From contig NZ_CP019952.1 in the NCBI RefSeq assembly GCF_002021815.1, forward strand, positions 1,333,001 to 1,397,000: DNA of 64,000 bases, given 5' to 3'. The stretch is from Pseudomonas parafulva (GTDB lineage Bacteria > Pseudomonadota > Gammaproteobacteria > Pseudomonadales > Pseudomonadaceae). The number at the start of each line of letters is the position of its first letter. The stretch's first letter is position 1. The notes below the pieces were generated by a model that had not been told where the DNA came from, ran no database searches, and saw only the letters and a list, made by a program, of their open reading frames with translations. Shown piece after piece: positions 34,128 to 42,751 of this stretch. A program made the position numbers and the translations under genes.

Positions 34128-35099
34128 TTACAACCAGCCGGATTTCTTGAAGCTGGCGAACAGGCCTGTGCACCCGGCCGCGATCACCCCCAGGACTACG
34201 TAATAGCCGTAGTGCCAGCTCAGCTCGGGCATGTTCTGGAAGTTCATCCCGTAGATGCCGGCAATGGCAGTGGGGAAGGCCAGAATAGCCGCCCAGGCGG
34301 CGAACTTGCGCTGCACGATGCTCTGGCGAGACGCTTCGAGCAGCATGCCGATCTCGATGGTCTGGCTGGCAATGTCGCGAATCCCGGCCAGGTCTTCCAT
34401 CTGCCGGGTCACGTGGATCTGGACGTCACGAAAGTACGGGCGCATGTTCTTGTCGATGAAGGGAAAGCTCAGGCGCTGCAGTTCTTCGCTCACTTCCACC
34501 ATAGGCGCCACATAGCGGCGCAGGCGCAGCAGATCGCGCCGCAGGCTGTGCAGGCGACGGATGTCGGCTTCAAGCAGCGAACCGCCCAGCACGCTCTGCT
34601 CCAGCGCTTCGATCTCCCCGTGAATCGCCTCGCTTACAGGCTGGTAGTTTTCGTTAACGAAGTCCAACAGCGCATACAACACGAAGTCCTCCCCGTGTTC
34701 GAGCAGCAACGGCCGTGCTTCGCAGCGCTCGCGCACCAGGGCATAGGATTTGGAATGGCCATTGCGACAGGTAATCACGTAGCCAGTGCCGGCGAAGATG
34801 TGGGTTTCGATGAACTCCAGCCGACCCTGCTGGCGCACGGGTGAATAGGTGACGATGAACAAGGCGTCGCCGAAGGTTTCCAGCTTCGGCCGGCTGTGCT
34901 TCTCCAGGGCGTCTTCGATGGCCAGTTCGTGCAGGTTGAACTGGCGCTGCAGGTTGGCCAGTGCTTCGGCGTCGGGCTCCTCCAGCCCGATCCACACGAA
35001 GTGGCCCGGTTTGCGCGCCCACTCGCTGCCTTCATCGATACTGATGTTGGTGACCTTCCTACCGGCGCTGTATACCGCCGCTGCCACGACTCGCCCCAT
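34128..35099 (-). CDS. CorA-family divalent cation transporter
   Basis: A 323-residue protein with the CorA layout: a large N-terminal cytoplasmic alpha/beta domain, a long stalk helix, then two membrane helices at the C-terminus. The selectivity-filter motif GMN is in 'GIYGMNFQNMPEL', followed by TM2 and a basic end ('FASFKKSGWL'). CorA pentamers conduct Mg2+ (also Co2+ or Ni2+), and some relatives (ZntB) move Zn2+; the 'MNFQNMPEL' loop fits Mg transporters. ATG 35099 was chosen over a much longer upstream frame that runs antisense to the acyltransferase gene. Confidence 0.9.
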   Translation of the reverse strand: MGRVVAAAVYSAGRKVTNISIDEGSEWARKPGHFVWIGLEEPDAEALANLQRQFNLHELAIEDALEKHSRPKLETFGDALFIVTYSPVRQQGRLEFIETHIFAGTGYVITCRNGHSKSYALVRERCEARPLLLEHGEDFVLYALLDFVNENYQPVSEAIHGEIEALEQSVLGGSLLEADIRRLHSLRRDLLRLRRYVAPMVEVSEELQRLSFPFIDKNMRPYFRDVQIHVTRQMEDLAGIRDIASQTIEIGMLLEASRQSIVQRKFAAWAAILAFPTAIAGIYGMNFQNMPELSWHYGYYVVLGVIAAGCTGLFASFKKSGWL

Positions 35100-35167
35100 G
35101 ACTGCCCGCTTTCTTGTGGTTGAACACGCCTTACAGCTTGGGCTGTAGCGGGCGCGAGAGCAACGGG

Positions 35168-35881
35168 TCAGGGCAGTTCGTTTTCCATCCGGTCGATGCA
35201 CTGCTGCATTTGCGTGCGGCACTGCTCGATCAGCGCAGGCAGGTCTTGTTGCGTCATGCCGGTGGTAGCAATGGGGGGCAAGGAGCGCACGATCACCGTC
35301 CGGCGGCGCCAGCTGTTGAGGTCCAGCCGGTGTGCATAGCGGCTCACGCACACAGGTACGATGGGTACCCCGGCCTCGATGGCCATGTGGAATGCGCCTT
35401 TCTTGAACGCCAGTAGCTGTTCACCGGCGTTGCGTGTGCCTTCAGGGAATATCCAGATGGAGGTGTCGTTCTGCAGGACGCGGGTGGTCTTTTGCAACGC
35501 CTTGCGGGCCTGGTAGGCGTTCTTGCGGTCGACCAGCACGTTGCCGCCCAGCCAGAACAACTGCCCGAACAGCGGAATCCAGCCCAGGCTTTTCTTGCCG
35601 ATGGCCACGGTGCGTTGCGGAACCACCTGGCCCAGGACGAACAGGTCGAAGTTGGATTGGTGGTTGGCGATGATGACGCAGCCAGGCGGCTGATCCCACA
35701 AAGGCCCCACCTGGGCCTGGACCTTCAGGCGCATCAGCCAGGTGGCCGGCACGCTGTAGAGCCGGGCGAACACGCGGCTGTTATCGGGGTTGAACGGGCG
35801 GCACAGGCCGATGATCAGCCCCACGGCGCCAACGGCGAGAAAATGCAGCGCCAGCAGGAACATGCGAAGAACGTAAAGCAT
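35168..35881 (-). CDS. 1-acyl-sn-glycerol-3-phosphate acyltransferase (PlsC family)
   Basis: A 237-residue membrane-bound acyltransferase. The N-terminal hydrophobic segment anchors it. The catalytic HX4D motif is in 'IIANHQSNFDLFVLG', the glycerol-phosphate-binding FPEGTR in 'IWIFPEGTRNAGEQL', and 'GVPIVPVCVSRYA' forms the third block. It would acylate lysophosphatidic acid to phosphatidic acid at the inner membrane. The ATG at 35881 was taken; a GTG four codons earlier is equally possible. It lies upstream of the CorA-like gene on the same strand. Confidence 0.9.
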   Translation of the reverse strand: MLYVLRMFLLALHFLAVGAVGLIIGLCRPFNPDNSRVFARLYSVPATWLMRLKVQAQVGPLWDQPPGCVIIANHQSNFDLFVLGQVVPQRTVAIGKKSLGWIPLFGQLFWLGGNVLVDRKNAYQARKALQKTTRVLQNDTSIWIFPEGTRNAGEQLLAFKKGAFHMAIEAGVPIVPVCVSRYAHRLDLNSWRRRTVIVRSLPPIATTGMTQQDLPALIEQCRTQMQQCIDRMENELP

Positions 35882-35983
35882 GGTACGACTCACACCAGAC
35901 AGTCGCCCGGCAGTGTACGACTGTGCACTGGCCGGGGCAAACCTTGGTGTAGGTTGAGTGGGCGATCTGTGCAGGTGATGGGG

Positions 35984-36673
35984 TCACCCCATGTGTTGCT
36001 GGTCTTGCTCGATAGCCTTGTCCAGGGCTTCGAGCAGGCCCTTGCGGACCTTGAGCTTGGTGTTCTTGTGGGCCAGCATGTTCAGCTGCTTGAGCGCTTG
36101 TGCTGCAGCCAAGGCGGTATCCATCAGTTGCTCGGCGGGCACGACCTTGTCCAGAAAGCCTGCATCCACCGCCCCGTGGGGGTCGAACACTTCGGCGTTG
36201 ATCACCGAGCGGTGGAAGGCCGAGCGGCGCAGGCGGTCACGGGCCAGTTCGATGCCCGCGTGGTGCATGGTCATGCCGATCTGCACTTCGTTCAGGCACA
36301 CCTTGTACGGGCCCTCGACGCCAATGCGGTAGTCGGCCGACAGCAGCAGGAACGCCCCTTTGGCCACGGCGTTGCCCGGGCAGGCCACCACCACTGGAAA
36401 CGGGTGCGACAACAGACGGCGCGCCAGGGTGGAGCCTGCGGTGACCAACTCGATGGCTTCTTTGGGACCGCGGGTCATGACTTTCAGGTCGTAGCCGCCC
36501 GACAGAATGCCTGGCTGCCCAGTAATGATCACCACCGCCCGGGCCTCGAGGGCGCGATCAAGCGCTGCATTGAACGCATCGATGACCTCCGGCGAGATGG
36601 CATTGACCTTGCCATTGTTCAGGGTCAGGGTGGCGATGCCGTCTTCGGCATGGTAGGTGATCAGCTCGCTCAT
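35984..36673 (-). CDS. Crotonase-family protein (enoyl-CoA hydratase/isomerase-like)
   Basis: A 229-residue crotonase-fold protein: 'IATLTLNNGKVNAISPEVI' at the start and oxyanion-hole segments 'LSGGYDLKVM' and 'GNAVAKGAFLLLSADYRIG'. The first catalytic Glu of enoyl-CoA hydratases (GGGxE) is replaced (Phe in 'AKGAFLL'), while the second region 'CLNEVQIGM' keeps Glu. It is therefore more likely an isomerase-type or uncharacterised crotonase than a true hydratase. Pseudomonas annotations usually read 'crotonase/enoyl-CoA hydratase family protein'. A good site 'aaggac' precedes the ATG. Confidence 0.87.
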   Translation of the reverse strand: MSELITYHAEDGIATLTLNNGKVNAISPEVIDAFNAALDRALEARAVVIITGQPGILSGGYDLKVMTRGPKEAIELVTAGSTLARRLLSHPFPVVVACPGNAVAKGAFLLLSADYRIGVEGPYKVCLNEVQIGMTMHHAGIELARDRLRRSAFHRSVINAEVFDPHGAVDAGFLDKVVPAEQLMDTALAAAQALKQLNMLAHKNTKLKVRKGLLEALDKAIEQDQQHMG

Positions 36674-36805
36674 GGCAGAGTCCTTTTGTTGGCGTGGCGC
36701 TGACGTTACCCAGCGGCGCAGGCCAGGTAAAGCAGCAAGGCTGACCGGCCAGTCAGCCGCTGACGACGGCCGGATGCAAATGCATGAAAAAACTGAAAAA
36801 AATGC

Positions 36806-36834
36806 TTGCCAAAGGAAACGTCTTTCACTAAATT
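36806..36834 (+). promoter_or_regulatory. Sigma70 promoter of tRNA-Ser
   Basis: TTGCCA (36806-36811), a 17-bp spacer and TAAATT (36829-36834), about 38 bp before the tRNA. Confidence 0.7.
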
Positions 36835-36871
36835 AGCGCACCTCGACAGGCCGTACGGCTTGAAGATAAAC

Positions 36872-36961
36872 GGTGAAGTGTCCGAGTGGTCGAAGGAGCA
36901 CGCCTGGAAAGTGTGTATACGAGAAATCGTATCAAGGGTTCAAATCCCTTCTTCACCGCCA
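36872..36961 (+). tRNA. tRNA-Ser (GGA)
   Basis: Ninety nucleotides including an encoded CCA. Acceptor stem 'ggtgaag' / 'cttcacc', D-arm 'gtccgagtggtcgaaggagc', anticodon loop ctGGAaa in stem cacgc/gtgtg, a long variable arm ('tatacgagaaatcgtat') typical of class II tRNA-Ser, and T-arm 'agggttcaaatccct'. It decodes UCC/UCU. Confidence 0.95.
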
Positions 36962-36972
36962 CATTCTACGAA

Positions 36973-37005
36973 GAGCCCCTGTGCTGAAAAGCATGGGGGC
37001 TTTTT
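36973..37005 (+). terminator. Rho-independent terminator of tRNA-Ser
   Basis: Stem 'agcccctgtgct' / 'agcatgggggct' (GAAA loop) followed by TTTTTG, 12 bp after the tRNA. Confidence 0.88.
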
Positions 37006-37073
37006 GTTTTTGGGGTGGTAGTTGCTGCGGTTATTGGGGGTGTGTGAGGCACGGGGAGCAGCTTCGCAGCAGG

Positions 37074-37253
37074 CATTGCCGGGGCCGCGCTGCGGCCCAT
37101 CGCGGCACAAGGCCGCTCCTACGCTGGATTCAATAGCCTTCGGGTGTGGTGCAGGGTCGTTAATACGCAGGTACAGCGTGAACTCAGGGGGCACGCGGTA
37201 TCCCTGTAGGAGCGGCCTTGTGCCGCGATGGGCCGCGCCGCGGCCCCCGGCAA
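37074..37253. repeat. REP pair between tRNA-Ser and the TonB receptor gene
   Basis: Two facing REP palindromes, at about 37077-37122 ('ccggggccgcgctgcggccc' ... 'aggccgctcctac') and about 37204-37253 ('gtaggagcggccttgtgccg' ... 'cgcggcccccgg'), separated by about 80 bp without a gene. Confidence 0.87.
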
Positions 37254-37295
37254 TGCCTGCTGCGAAGCTAGTAATCCCACTCACCCCACTACAAC

Positions 37296-39428
37296 TCAAA
37301 AACTCACCGAAGCCGATAACCGTGCCGTACGCGGCGCCCCCTGGAACAGGTAGTTATCCCCCAGATAATCCCCCACATCCCGCCAGTAACGTTTGTCGAA
37401 GACGTTGTCCACTGTCAGCCGCAGCGCCGTGTCATACCCCCCGACGCGCGTCTGGTAGCGCCCGCCCAGGTCGAACACGGTATACCCGCCCACCGCCACG
37501 TTGCCTGTATGGTCGGCGTACTTGCGGGCGCTGTAGCGGACCCCGCCCAAGAGCGCCAGCCCTGGCACCGGCAGGCTGTACTGCGCCTGCAGGGCTACCC
37601 GGAACCTTGGCACGTTGATGGCCTGATGCCCCTCACGCTCAGCGGTGCCGCTGCCCACCACCCGCGCACGAATGGCGGCCGCGCTGGCCTGCAATTGTAA
37701 GTTGGATGTCACCCGACCGCTGGCCCCGATTTCCAGCCCCGTGTTTTTCTGCTGGCCTTGCTGCACATAGGTGAAGACGCCGTCGCCGTCAGGGCGCGCG
37801 TACTGGTACGCCTGACGAATCTGGAACAACGCAGCGCTCACGCTCAGTGCCTCCCAGTCATGCTTGAGGCCCACTTCCAGCTGGCGCGAGAGGGTAGGGG
37901 CAAGGATCTGCGCAGCGTTTTGGGCAAACCAAGGTGCAGTGCCGCCCGCCGAAAGCCCTTTGGCATAACTGGCATAAAGGGTGGTGTCTGGCGCAGGTTT
38001 GTAGACCAGCGCTGCGTTGGGCAGCAGTTGATACTGGCGAGTGTGCCGCCCGGCAGTGCCGGTTTCGTCCCAGGTGCGTTCATCCAGACGCACTTCCCGG
38101 GCGCCCAGTATGGCTTGCCAGTGTTCATTGAACGTCACCCGGTCAGTGATGAAGAGCCCGTACTGGCGGCTGTCCAGGCGCCTTTCGCTGGCGCCGACGG
38201 GTTGATCTGAGGGGGGAAGGGCTGGCGCGACTTCGCCCAGGGTGCCGGTGCCGAGCCACACGTTGTAGTACGGGCGCAGGTCCAGTGTACGGCGCTGGGC
38301 GCTGGTGCCCAGGGTCAACGCGTGGCCTAGGCCCAGCGCATCGAAGCGCCCATCGAGCGTGGCCTGCGCTTCGTCGATACGCCGGGTGTCGTCGGGGCTG
38401 CGAAAATCATAGATGTCGTAGTCGCCGGCACTGCTGAAAAAGGCGCCTTCGCCCGACCCCCAGGCAAAGGCACTGTAGTCGTCGATCACCGCCTGGCTGC
38501 GTGAGGCGCTGACGGTGCCTGTCCAGGCCTCGCTGAAGCGGTACTCCAGGCGCCCGCCCAGGTTCAGCGAATCGGTTTGCACAGGCTTGGCCCACTGCTG
38601 GTAGGCCAGGCGGTCCTTGGGGTCCACGTCGTGAGGCAGGCGCGTGCCGCCCAGCAGCTGATAACCCGGTACCGAGCGTTGCTGGCGGTGCTGGTAATCG
38701 GCATCCAATTGCAAGGTGGCGTCCGGGCTGATCTGCCAGTCAAACGCCAGCGCCGCGAAATCACGCTGGCCGTCGGCATGCGCGACATAGGAACGGATGT
38801 CCTCATGCGCCAGGTTCACCCGCAGGCCAAACTGCTGCTGGTCGCCGAACCAGCCGCCGACGTCGGTGGCCAGGTAACGTTCGCCCTGCTCGTTGGTGGA
38901 CACCGTGACCCGGCGCACGGGTTCGGCCCGCTTGGTTACATAGTTGACCAGACCGCCGGGCGCCGACACGCCGCTTTGCAGCCCCGACAGACCCTTGAGC
39001 AGTTCCACCTGCTGCTTGTTCTCCAGGGCCACGTTCTGCTCGCCGACAAGGGTGTGGCCGTTGAGGCGGTAGCTGCTGGCGGCGTTGAGCTCGAAGCCGC
39101 GCACGTTGAAGTTCTCGTAGTACCCGACCGGTGCGTAGCTTTCCCCCACCGAAGCGTCACCTTGCAGCACTTCGCTGAGCAGGCGTACCTGCCGATCTTC
39201 CAGCAAAGGCTGGCTGAAGACGCTGATCGATGCCGGGGTGTCAAGCAGGGGTGCAGCCTGAAAACTGCCCACGGCAGCTTCACGTGCCTGGTAGCCATCG
39301 TTGCCGTAGGTATCGGATACCTCAAGCGGGTCCAGTTGCACCCCTTGGGCTGCGAACGCCGCAGGGCATTGCAGGGCCAAGCCCAGGCTTAAAAGGCCAA
39401 GGGGCAAGCGAGGATGAGGCGGGGGCAT
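37296..39428 (-). CDS. TonB-dependent siderophore receptor
   Basis: A 710-residue outer-membrane receptor. Signal peptide to about residue 26 ('LLSLGLALQCPAAFA'). There is no N-terminal signalling extension for FecR-type regulation. The plug domain (about 45-165) has 'DTPASISVFSQPLLEDRQVR' and 'NFNVRGFELNAAS'. The 22-strand barrel ends in the C-terminal Phe ('RTARLSASVSF') needed for insertion. Such proteins import ferric siderophores with TonB energy. Neither a siderophore synthesis gene nor a recognisable Fur box was seen, so the ligand is unknown. 'aggag' precedes the ATG. Confidence 0.9.
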   Translation of the reverse strand: MPPPHPRLPLGLLSLGLALQCPAAFAAQGVQLDPLEVSDTYGNDGYQAREAAVGSFQAAPLLDTPASISVFSQPLLEDRQVRLLSEVLQGDASVGESYAPVGYYENFNVRGFELNAASSYRLNGHTLVGEQNVALENKQQVELLKGLSGLQSGVSAPGGLVNYVTKRAEPVRRVTVSTNEQGERYLATDVGGWFGDQQQFGLRVNLAHEDIRSYVAHADGQRDFAALAFDWQISPDATLQLDADYQHRQQRSVPGYQLLGGTRLPHDVDPKDRLAYQQWAKPVQTDSLNLGGRLEYRFSEAWTGTVSASRSQAVIDDYSAFAWGSGEGAFFSSAGDYDIYDFRSPDDTRRIDEAQATLDGRFDALGLGHALTLGTSAQRRTLDLRPYYNVWLGTGTLGEVAPALPPSDQPVGASERRLDSRQYGLFITDRVTFNEHWQAILGAREVRLDERTWDETGTAGRHTRQYQLLPNAALVYKPAPDTTLYASYAKGLSAGGTAPWFAQNAAQILAPTLSRQLEVGLKHDWEALSVSAALFQIRQAYQYARPDGDGVFTYVQQGQQKNTGLEIGASGRVTSNLQLQASAAAIRARVVGSGTAEREGHQAINVPRFRVALQAQYSLPVPGLALLGGVRYSARKYADHTGNVAVGGYTVFDLGGRYQTRVGGYDTALRLTVDNVFDKRYWRDVGDYLGDNYLFQGAPRTARLSASVSF

Positions 39429-39566
39429 GCGTGGGGCTCCTGAAGGCGCGGCACAGGCTGTGAAAAAGCCCGCATAGTATCAGTCGCTTCAGGTAATGGG
39501 CGCAGACAAAAGCCTTGGGGGCGTCTTAGGGCGGGGCTGCGCGCCAAGCAGCCCCCGTAGGCACGG

Positions 39567-40757
39567 CTACTGGCGCACCAAGGCTTCGGGTTTGGCTTTA
39601 CGCGCGGCTACCCACCAAACGATCAACGCCAACGCACCAATCACCAGGCCTGCCAGCACGATGCCTGGCCAGCCCTGGCGCTGGAACAGTTGCGTGCCCA
39701 GCAGCGACCCCAGGGCGCCACCGATGAAATAGCATGTGATATAGCCCGCGTTCAGACGGGTCCGCGCTTCGGGGCGTAGGGCGATAACCGCGTTCTGGTT
39801 GCTCACATGCACCAGCTGCACGGCCAGGTCGAGCATCAGCACGCCCAGCAGCAAGGCCAGCAAGGACTGCTCGGCAAAGCCCAGCGGTACCCAGGACAGC
39901 AGCAAGACCACCAGCCCCACCGTGGTCCCCAGCGAGCCCTTGCCATGATCAGCCAGCCGCCCGGCCCAGTTGGCCGAAAGCGCCCCGGCCGCACCCGCCA
40001 GGCCGAACAGGCCGATCACCGCGTCGGAGTAGTGATAAGGCTCGTTGGCCAGCAGAAATGCCAGGGGCGTCCAGAACAGCGCGAACAGGCTGAACGCCAG
40101 CAGGCCCAGCAGCGAGCGCAGGCGCAGCACCGGCTCTTCGATGAACAGGCGGAACACGGAGCCAATCAGGGCCGGATACCGCAGGCCTGCATGGCTGTGA
40201 TGCTCCGGCAGGCTACGGTGCAGGGCCAGGGCCGTGATACCCATCAGCACCGCAGCCAGCACGTAGATGCTGCGCCACCCGCCCAGTTCGGCCATGAAGC
40301 CTGCGGCCGTACGCGCCAGCAAGATGCCCAGCAACAGGCCGCTCATCAAGGTGCCGATGGCACGCCCCCGTTGATTGGGCTCGCTCAGCGAGGCGGCCAT
40401 GGGCACCAGGATCTGCGCCACCACGGAAAACAACCCGGTCAACGTGGTGCCCAGTATCAACCAGGGCAGGCTGGGGGCACAGGCACTGATCACCAGGCCA
40501 AGCGTGGCGATCACGGTCATCACGGTGATCAGCCGGCGTTGTTCGAACAGATCGCCCAGCGGTGCCAGCAGCAACAGGCCGGCCCCGTAGCTGAGCTGCG
40601 CGGCAATCACGATGCTGCCGGCGCTGGCAGTGCTCAGGCCGAACTGCTGGGCGATGCTGTGCAGCAGGGGTTGAGCGTAGTAGTTGCTGGCCACGGCCAG
40701 GCCAGTGGCCGTGGCCATCAGCAGAATCAGGGCACGGCTGAGGGTTGGGGTGTGCAT
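39567..40757 (-). CDS. MFS transporter (drug efflux-like)
   Basis: A 396-residue protein with twelve hydrophobic segments: 'VASNYYAQPLLHSIAQQFGL' in TM1-2 and 'GAGLLLLAPLGDLFEQRR' for motif A. This resembles YnfM/arabinose-polymer-type and Bcr-like efflux proteins. ATG 40757 was chosen; the upstream frame continues into the LysR control region without a site. The divergent LysR gene starts 106 bp away, so it probably controls this transporter. Substrate unknown. Confidence 0.87.
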   Translation of the reverse strand: MHTPTLSRALILLMATATGLAVASNYYAQPLLHSIAQQFGLSTASAGSIVIAAQLSYGAGLLLLAPLGDLFEQRRLITVMTVIATLGLVISACAPSLPWLILGTTLTGLFSVVAQILVPMAASLSEPNQRGRAIGTLMSGLLLGILLARTAAGFMAELGGWRSIYVLAAVLMGITALALHRSLPEHHSHAGLRYPALIGSVFRLFIEEPVLRLRSLLGLLAFSLFALFWTPLAFLLANEPYHYSDAVIGLFGLAGAAGALSANWAGRLADHGKGSLGTTVGLVVLLLSWVPLGFAEQSLLALLLGVLMLDLAVQLVHVSNQNAVIALRPEARTRLNAGYITCYFIGGALGSLLGTQLFQRQGWPGIVLAGLVIGALALIVWWVAARKAKPEALVRQ

Positions 40758-40863
40758 TGGGGTTCTCGTGACAGGCAGTGAAGTGGAAAAGATTATCGCC
40801 ATCCGAGACGCATGACACCAATGTATAGTGCTCACGCCATTGATCGTGAAAGCAGATAGATCC

Positions 40864-41754
40864 ATGAACCTCAAACAGCTCGAATACGCCTTGGCCGTGG
40901 CCGAGACCGGCAGTTTTACCCGTGCCGCCGAGCGCTGCCATGTGGTGCAGTCGGCCCTCAGTCATCAGGTGGCCAGGCTGGAAGGCCAGCTGGGCGTGAG
41001 CCTGTTCGAGCGCACCTCGCGCCGGGTGTGCCTGACCCCGGCAGGCGAGGCGTTCGTGCTCAGCGCCCGGCCAGCCGTGGAGGCAGCGCGACGCATCGCC
41101 GACGATGTGGCCGCCGCCTGTGGCCAGGTTCGCGGTCGACTGACCATTGGCGAAATCAGCTCGCTGACGGCCCTGGACCTGGTCGATCTGCTTGCCGATT
41201 TTCACGGGCACTATCCGGATGTGGACGTGCGTTGGCTCACGGCAAAGAGCGAACTGCTGGTCGCCGATGTGCTCGAACGCCGCCTGGATGTGGGTTTCAT
41301 CGGCTTGTGGGAAGGCGAGGGCGTGCAGGGTGTGCAGCATCGCCTGCTGGCTCGGGAAGCACTCGTCGCCGTGCTTCCACCCACCCACCGCCTGGCCGGA
41401 CACGGGCAACTGACACTCGCCGACCTGGTCCGGGAGGTGCTGGTGGATTTCCCGGAAGGCACGGGTGCACGTCGGCAGACCGACGAGGCTTTCCAGGCGG
41501 CAGGGCTGCACCGTCGGGTGCAGTTCGAGATCGGTCATGTGCAGCTGGTGGAGAAGTTCGTGCAGCGCGGCATGGCGATCGGCCTGGTGCCGGAGCGGGT
41601 GGCCCAGGGCTTTGACGGCGTGGCCGTGGTGCAACTGCTCGATGCGCCTGTGCGGCACCTGTACGCGATCTGGTCCGCCCATCCGACACCCGCCGCCCGG
41701 GCCTTTCTAGAGCTCATGGAGCAGCGCTTGGGGGCGATTGATGGCAGGCGCTAG
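40864..41754 (+). CDS. LysR-family regulator divergent from the MFS transporter
   Basis: A 296-residue LTTR. The N-terminal winged HTH reads 'NLKQLEYALAVAETGSFTRA' to 'LTPAGEAF', and the effector-binding domain follows from about residue 90 ('IGEISSLTALDLVDLL'). It is divergent from the MFS gene in the usual regulator/target arrangement. It ends with TAG at 41752-41754, which overlaps the stop of the convergent Gre-like gene. Confidence 0.9.
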   Translation: MNLKQLEYALAVAETGSFTRAAERCHVVQSALSHQVARLEGQLGVSLFERTSRRVCLTPAGEAFVLSARPAVEAARRIADDVAAACGQVRGRLTIGEISSLTALDLVDLLADFHGHYPDVDVRWLTAKSELLVADVLERRLDVGFIGLWEGEGVQGVQHRLLAREALVAVLPPTHRLAGHGQLTLADLVREVLVDFPEGTGARRQTDEAFQAAGLHRRVQFEIGHVQLVEKFVQRGMAIGLVPERVAQGFDGVAVVQLLDAPVRHLYAIWSAHPTPAARAFLELMEQRLGAIDGRR

Positions 41755-42221
41755 ATCACCTCGACGAGTGTCCAGCGTGTGGCGTTGAGACAGACCTCGT
41801 CGTCAATGTGCTTGCCCATCAGCTGTTGCCCCAAAGGTGAGCGCGGCGTGATCACCATGACAACTCCATCGCCCGTGCCGATTTTCAGCCCGGCCGCCTC
41901 TGGCCCGATGATCAGTCTGCGGCATTGGCCCTGTTCATCTTCCAAGGTGACCACCTGGCTCACCTGCACCCCTTGCTGAGGGTCGTAGTCGCGCAGCTTC
42001 AGTTGCCGGTGGGCGTGCAGTGCCTGGCGGATCTCGGCGCTGCGCCGGGCCTGGCCGGTGGCCAGGTAGGAGGCTTCCAGGCCCAGCGTGTCGTACTTGT
42101 TCTCGGCGATGTTTTCTTCGGCAGTCGCAGCTTCATAGGCGCTCTGCGCTGCCCGGGTTACCACATCCAGGTCGTGTTCAAGGGCCGTGATGATCTGCGC
42201 TATCAGGTGGGGCTTGTTCAT
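41751..42221 (-). CDS. GreA/GreB-family transcription elongation factor
   Basis: A 156-residue protein with a helical N-terminus ('ALEHDLDVVTRAAQSAYEAA') forming the coiled-coil hairpin. Acidic residues sit around the tip ('ATAEENIAENKYD'). A C-terminal FKBP-like domain follows: 'VVTLEDEQGQCRRLIIGPEAAG' and 'SPLGQQLMGKHIDDEV', the latter being the Gre signature. Classic Gre factors insert the coil into the RNA polymerase secondary channel to stimulate cleavage of backtracked RNA. This divergent member may be a Pseudomonas paralogue with a modified role. It is downstream of a small membrane-protein gene with a 2-bp gap. Confidence 0.83.
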   Translation of the reverse strand: MNKPHLIAQIITALEHDLDVVTRAAQSAYEAATAEENIAENKYDTLGLEASYLATGQARRSAEIRQALHAHRQLKLRDYDPQQGVQVSQVVTLEDEQGQCRRLIIGPEAAGLKIGTGDGVVMVITPRSPLGQQLMGKHIDDEVCLNATRWTLVEVI

Positions 42222-42223
42222 GA

Positions 42224-42622
42224 TCAGTAACAGAACTCCAGCACGTTGGCCTGGCTTTTGTCTGTGGGGGCCGTGCGATTCTGCTGCAACCAGAACTGGC
42301 ACTTGGGGCTGTTGAGGTTGCGCGGATTGCCTTGGGCGGCTTCGGCAGCCTGTTCCAGTTGCTGCTTGCGCAGCATGTCCTTGTAACGCTCGAACATTTC
42401 GCCCTGGGCGTCCGGTGGCTGGGTGACGGTCGGGGGCGTAGTGGCGTGGGGGGCGTCTTGCGTGGTGGCTGACGCCGGTGCTTCGGCCGGGGTGGGCATA
42501 AGCTGGTCTGCAAGCCACAGGCTGGCAGCAATGGCCAGGGCGCCCAGCCATAGCCCCAGCGCAATGCTCAGTATCAGCGGCAAGGGTTTGAGTGTGATCG
42601 TCAATTCGCGGCGACGGGGCAT
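42224..42622 (-). CDS. Single-helix membrane protein with Pro/Thr-rich periplasmic region
   Basis: A 132-residue protein: a basic cytoplasmic start ('MPRRRELTITLKPLPL'), one membrane helix (about 17-37, 'ILSIALGLWLGALAIAASLW'), a Pro/Thr/Ala-rich linker, then a helical segment and a Cys pair near the end ('PKCQFWLQQ', 'LEFCY'). The Cys pair could form a periplasmic disulfide. 'aggaag' precedes ATG 42622. It overlaps the Gre-like gene closely, so they are one operon. Family not recognised. Confidence 0.72.
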   Translation of the reverse strand: MPRRRELTITLKPLPLILSIALGLWLGALAIAASLWLADQLMPTPAEAPASATTQDAPHATTPPTVTQPPDAQGEMFERYKDMLRKQQLEQAAEAAQGNPRNLNSPKCQFWLQQNRTAPTDKSQANVLEFCY

Positions 42623-42751
42623 GGTTGCTTCCTGGCAAGGTGGGCACTGGCGCATTGTTGCATGCAAGCCGGCCTTTTTTCGCCCACGGCTGTCTTTGGT
42701 GACAATTTATGCGCAGAATCCGCAGCTTTGGCACGGGTTAGGGAGCCCAGC

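Noticed and set aside
39429..39566. Fur box upstream of the TonB-dependent receptor
   Set aside because: I looked for a GATAATGATAATCATTATC-like site on both strands and found only 'gatactat', which is too short a match.
40213..41682. 489-residue minus-strand frame opposite LysR and MFS genes
   Set aside because: It overlaps two convincing genes in other frames and has no coherent domain; a codon-bias shadow.
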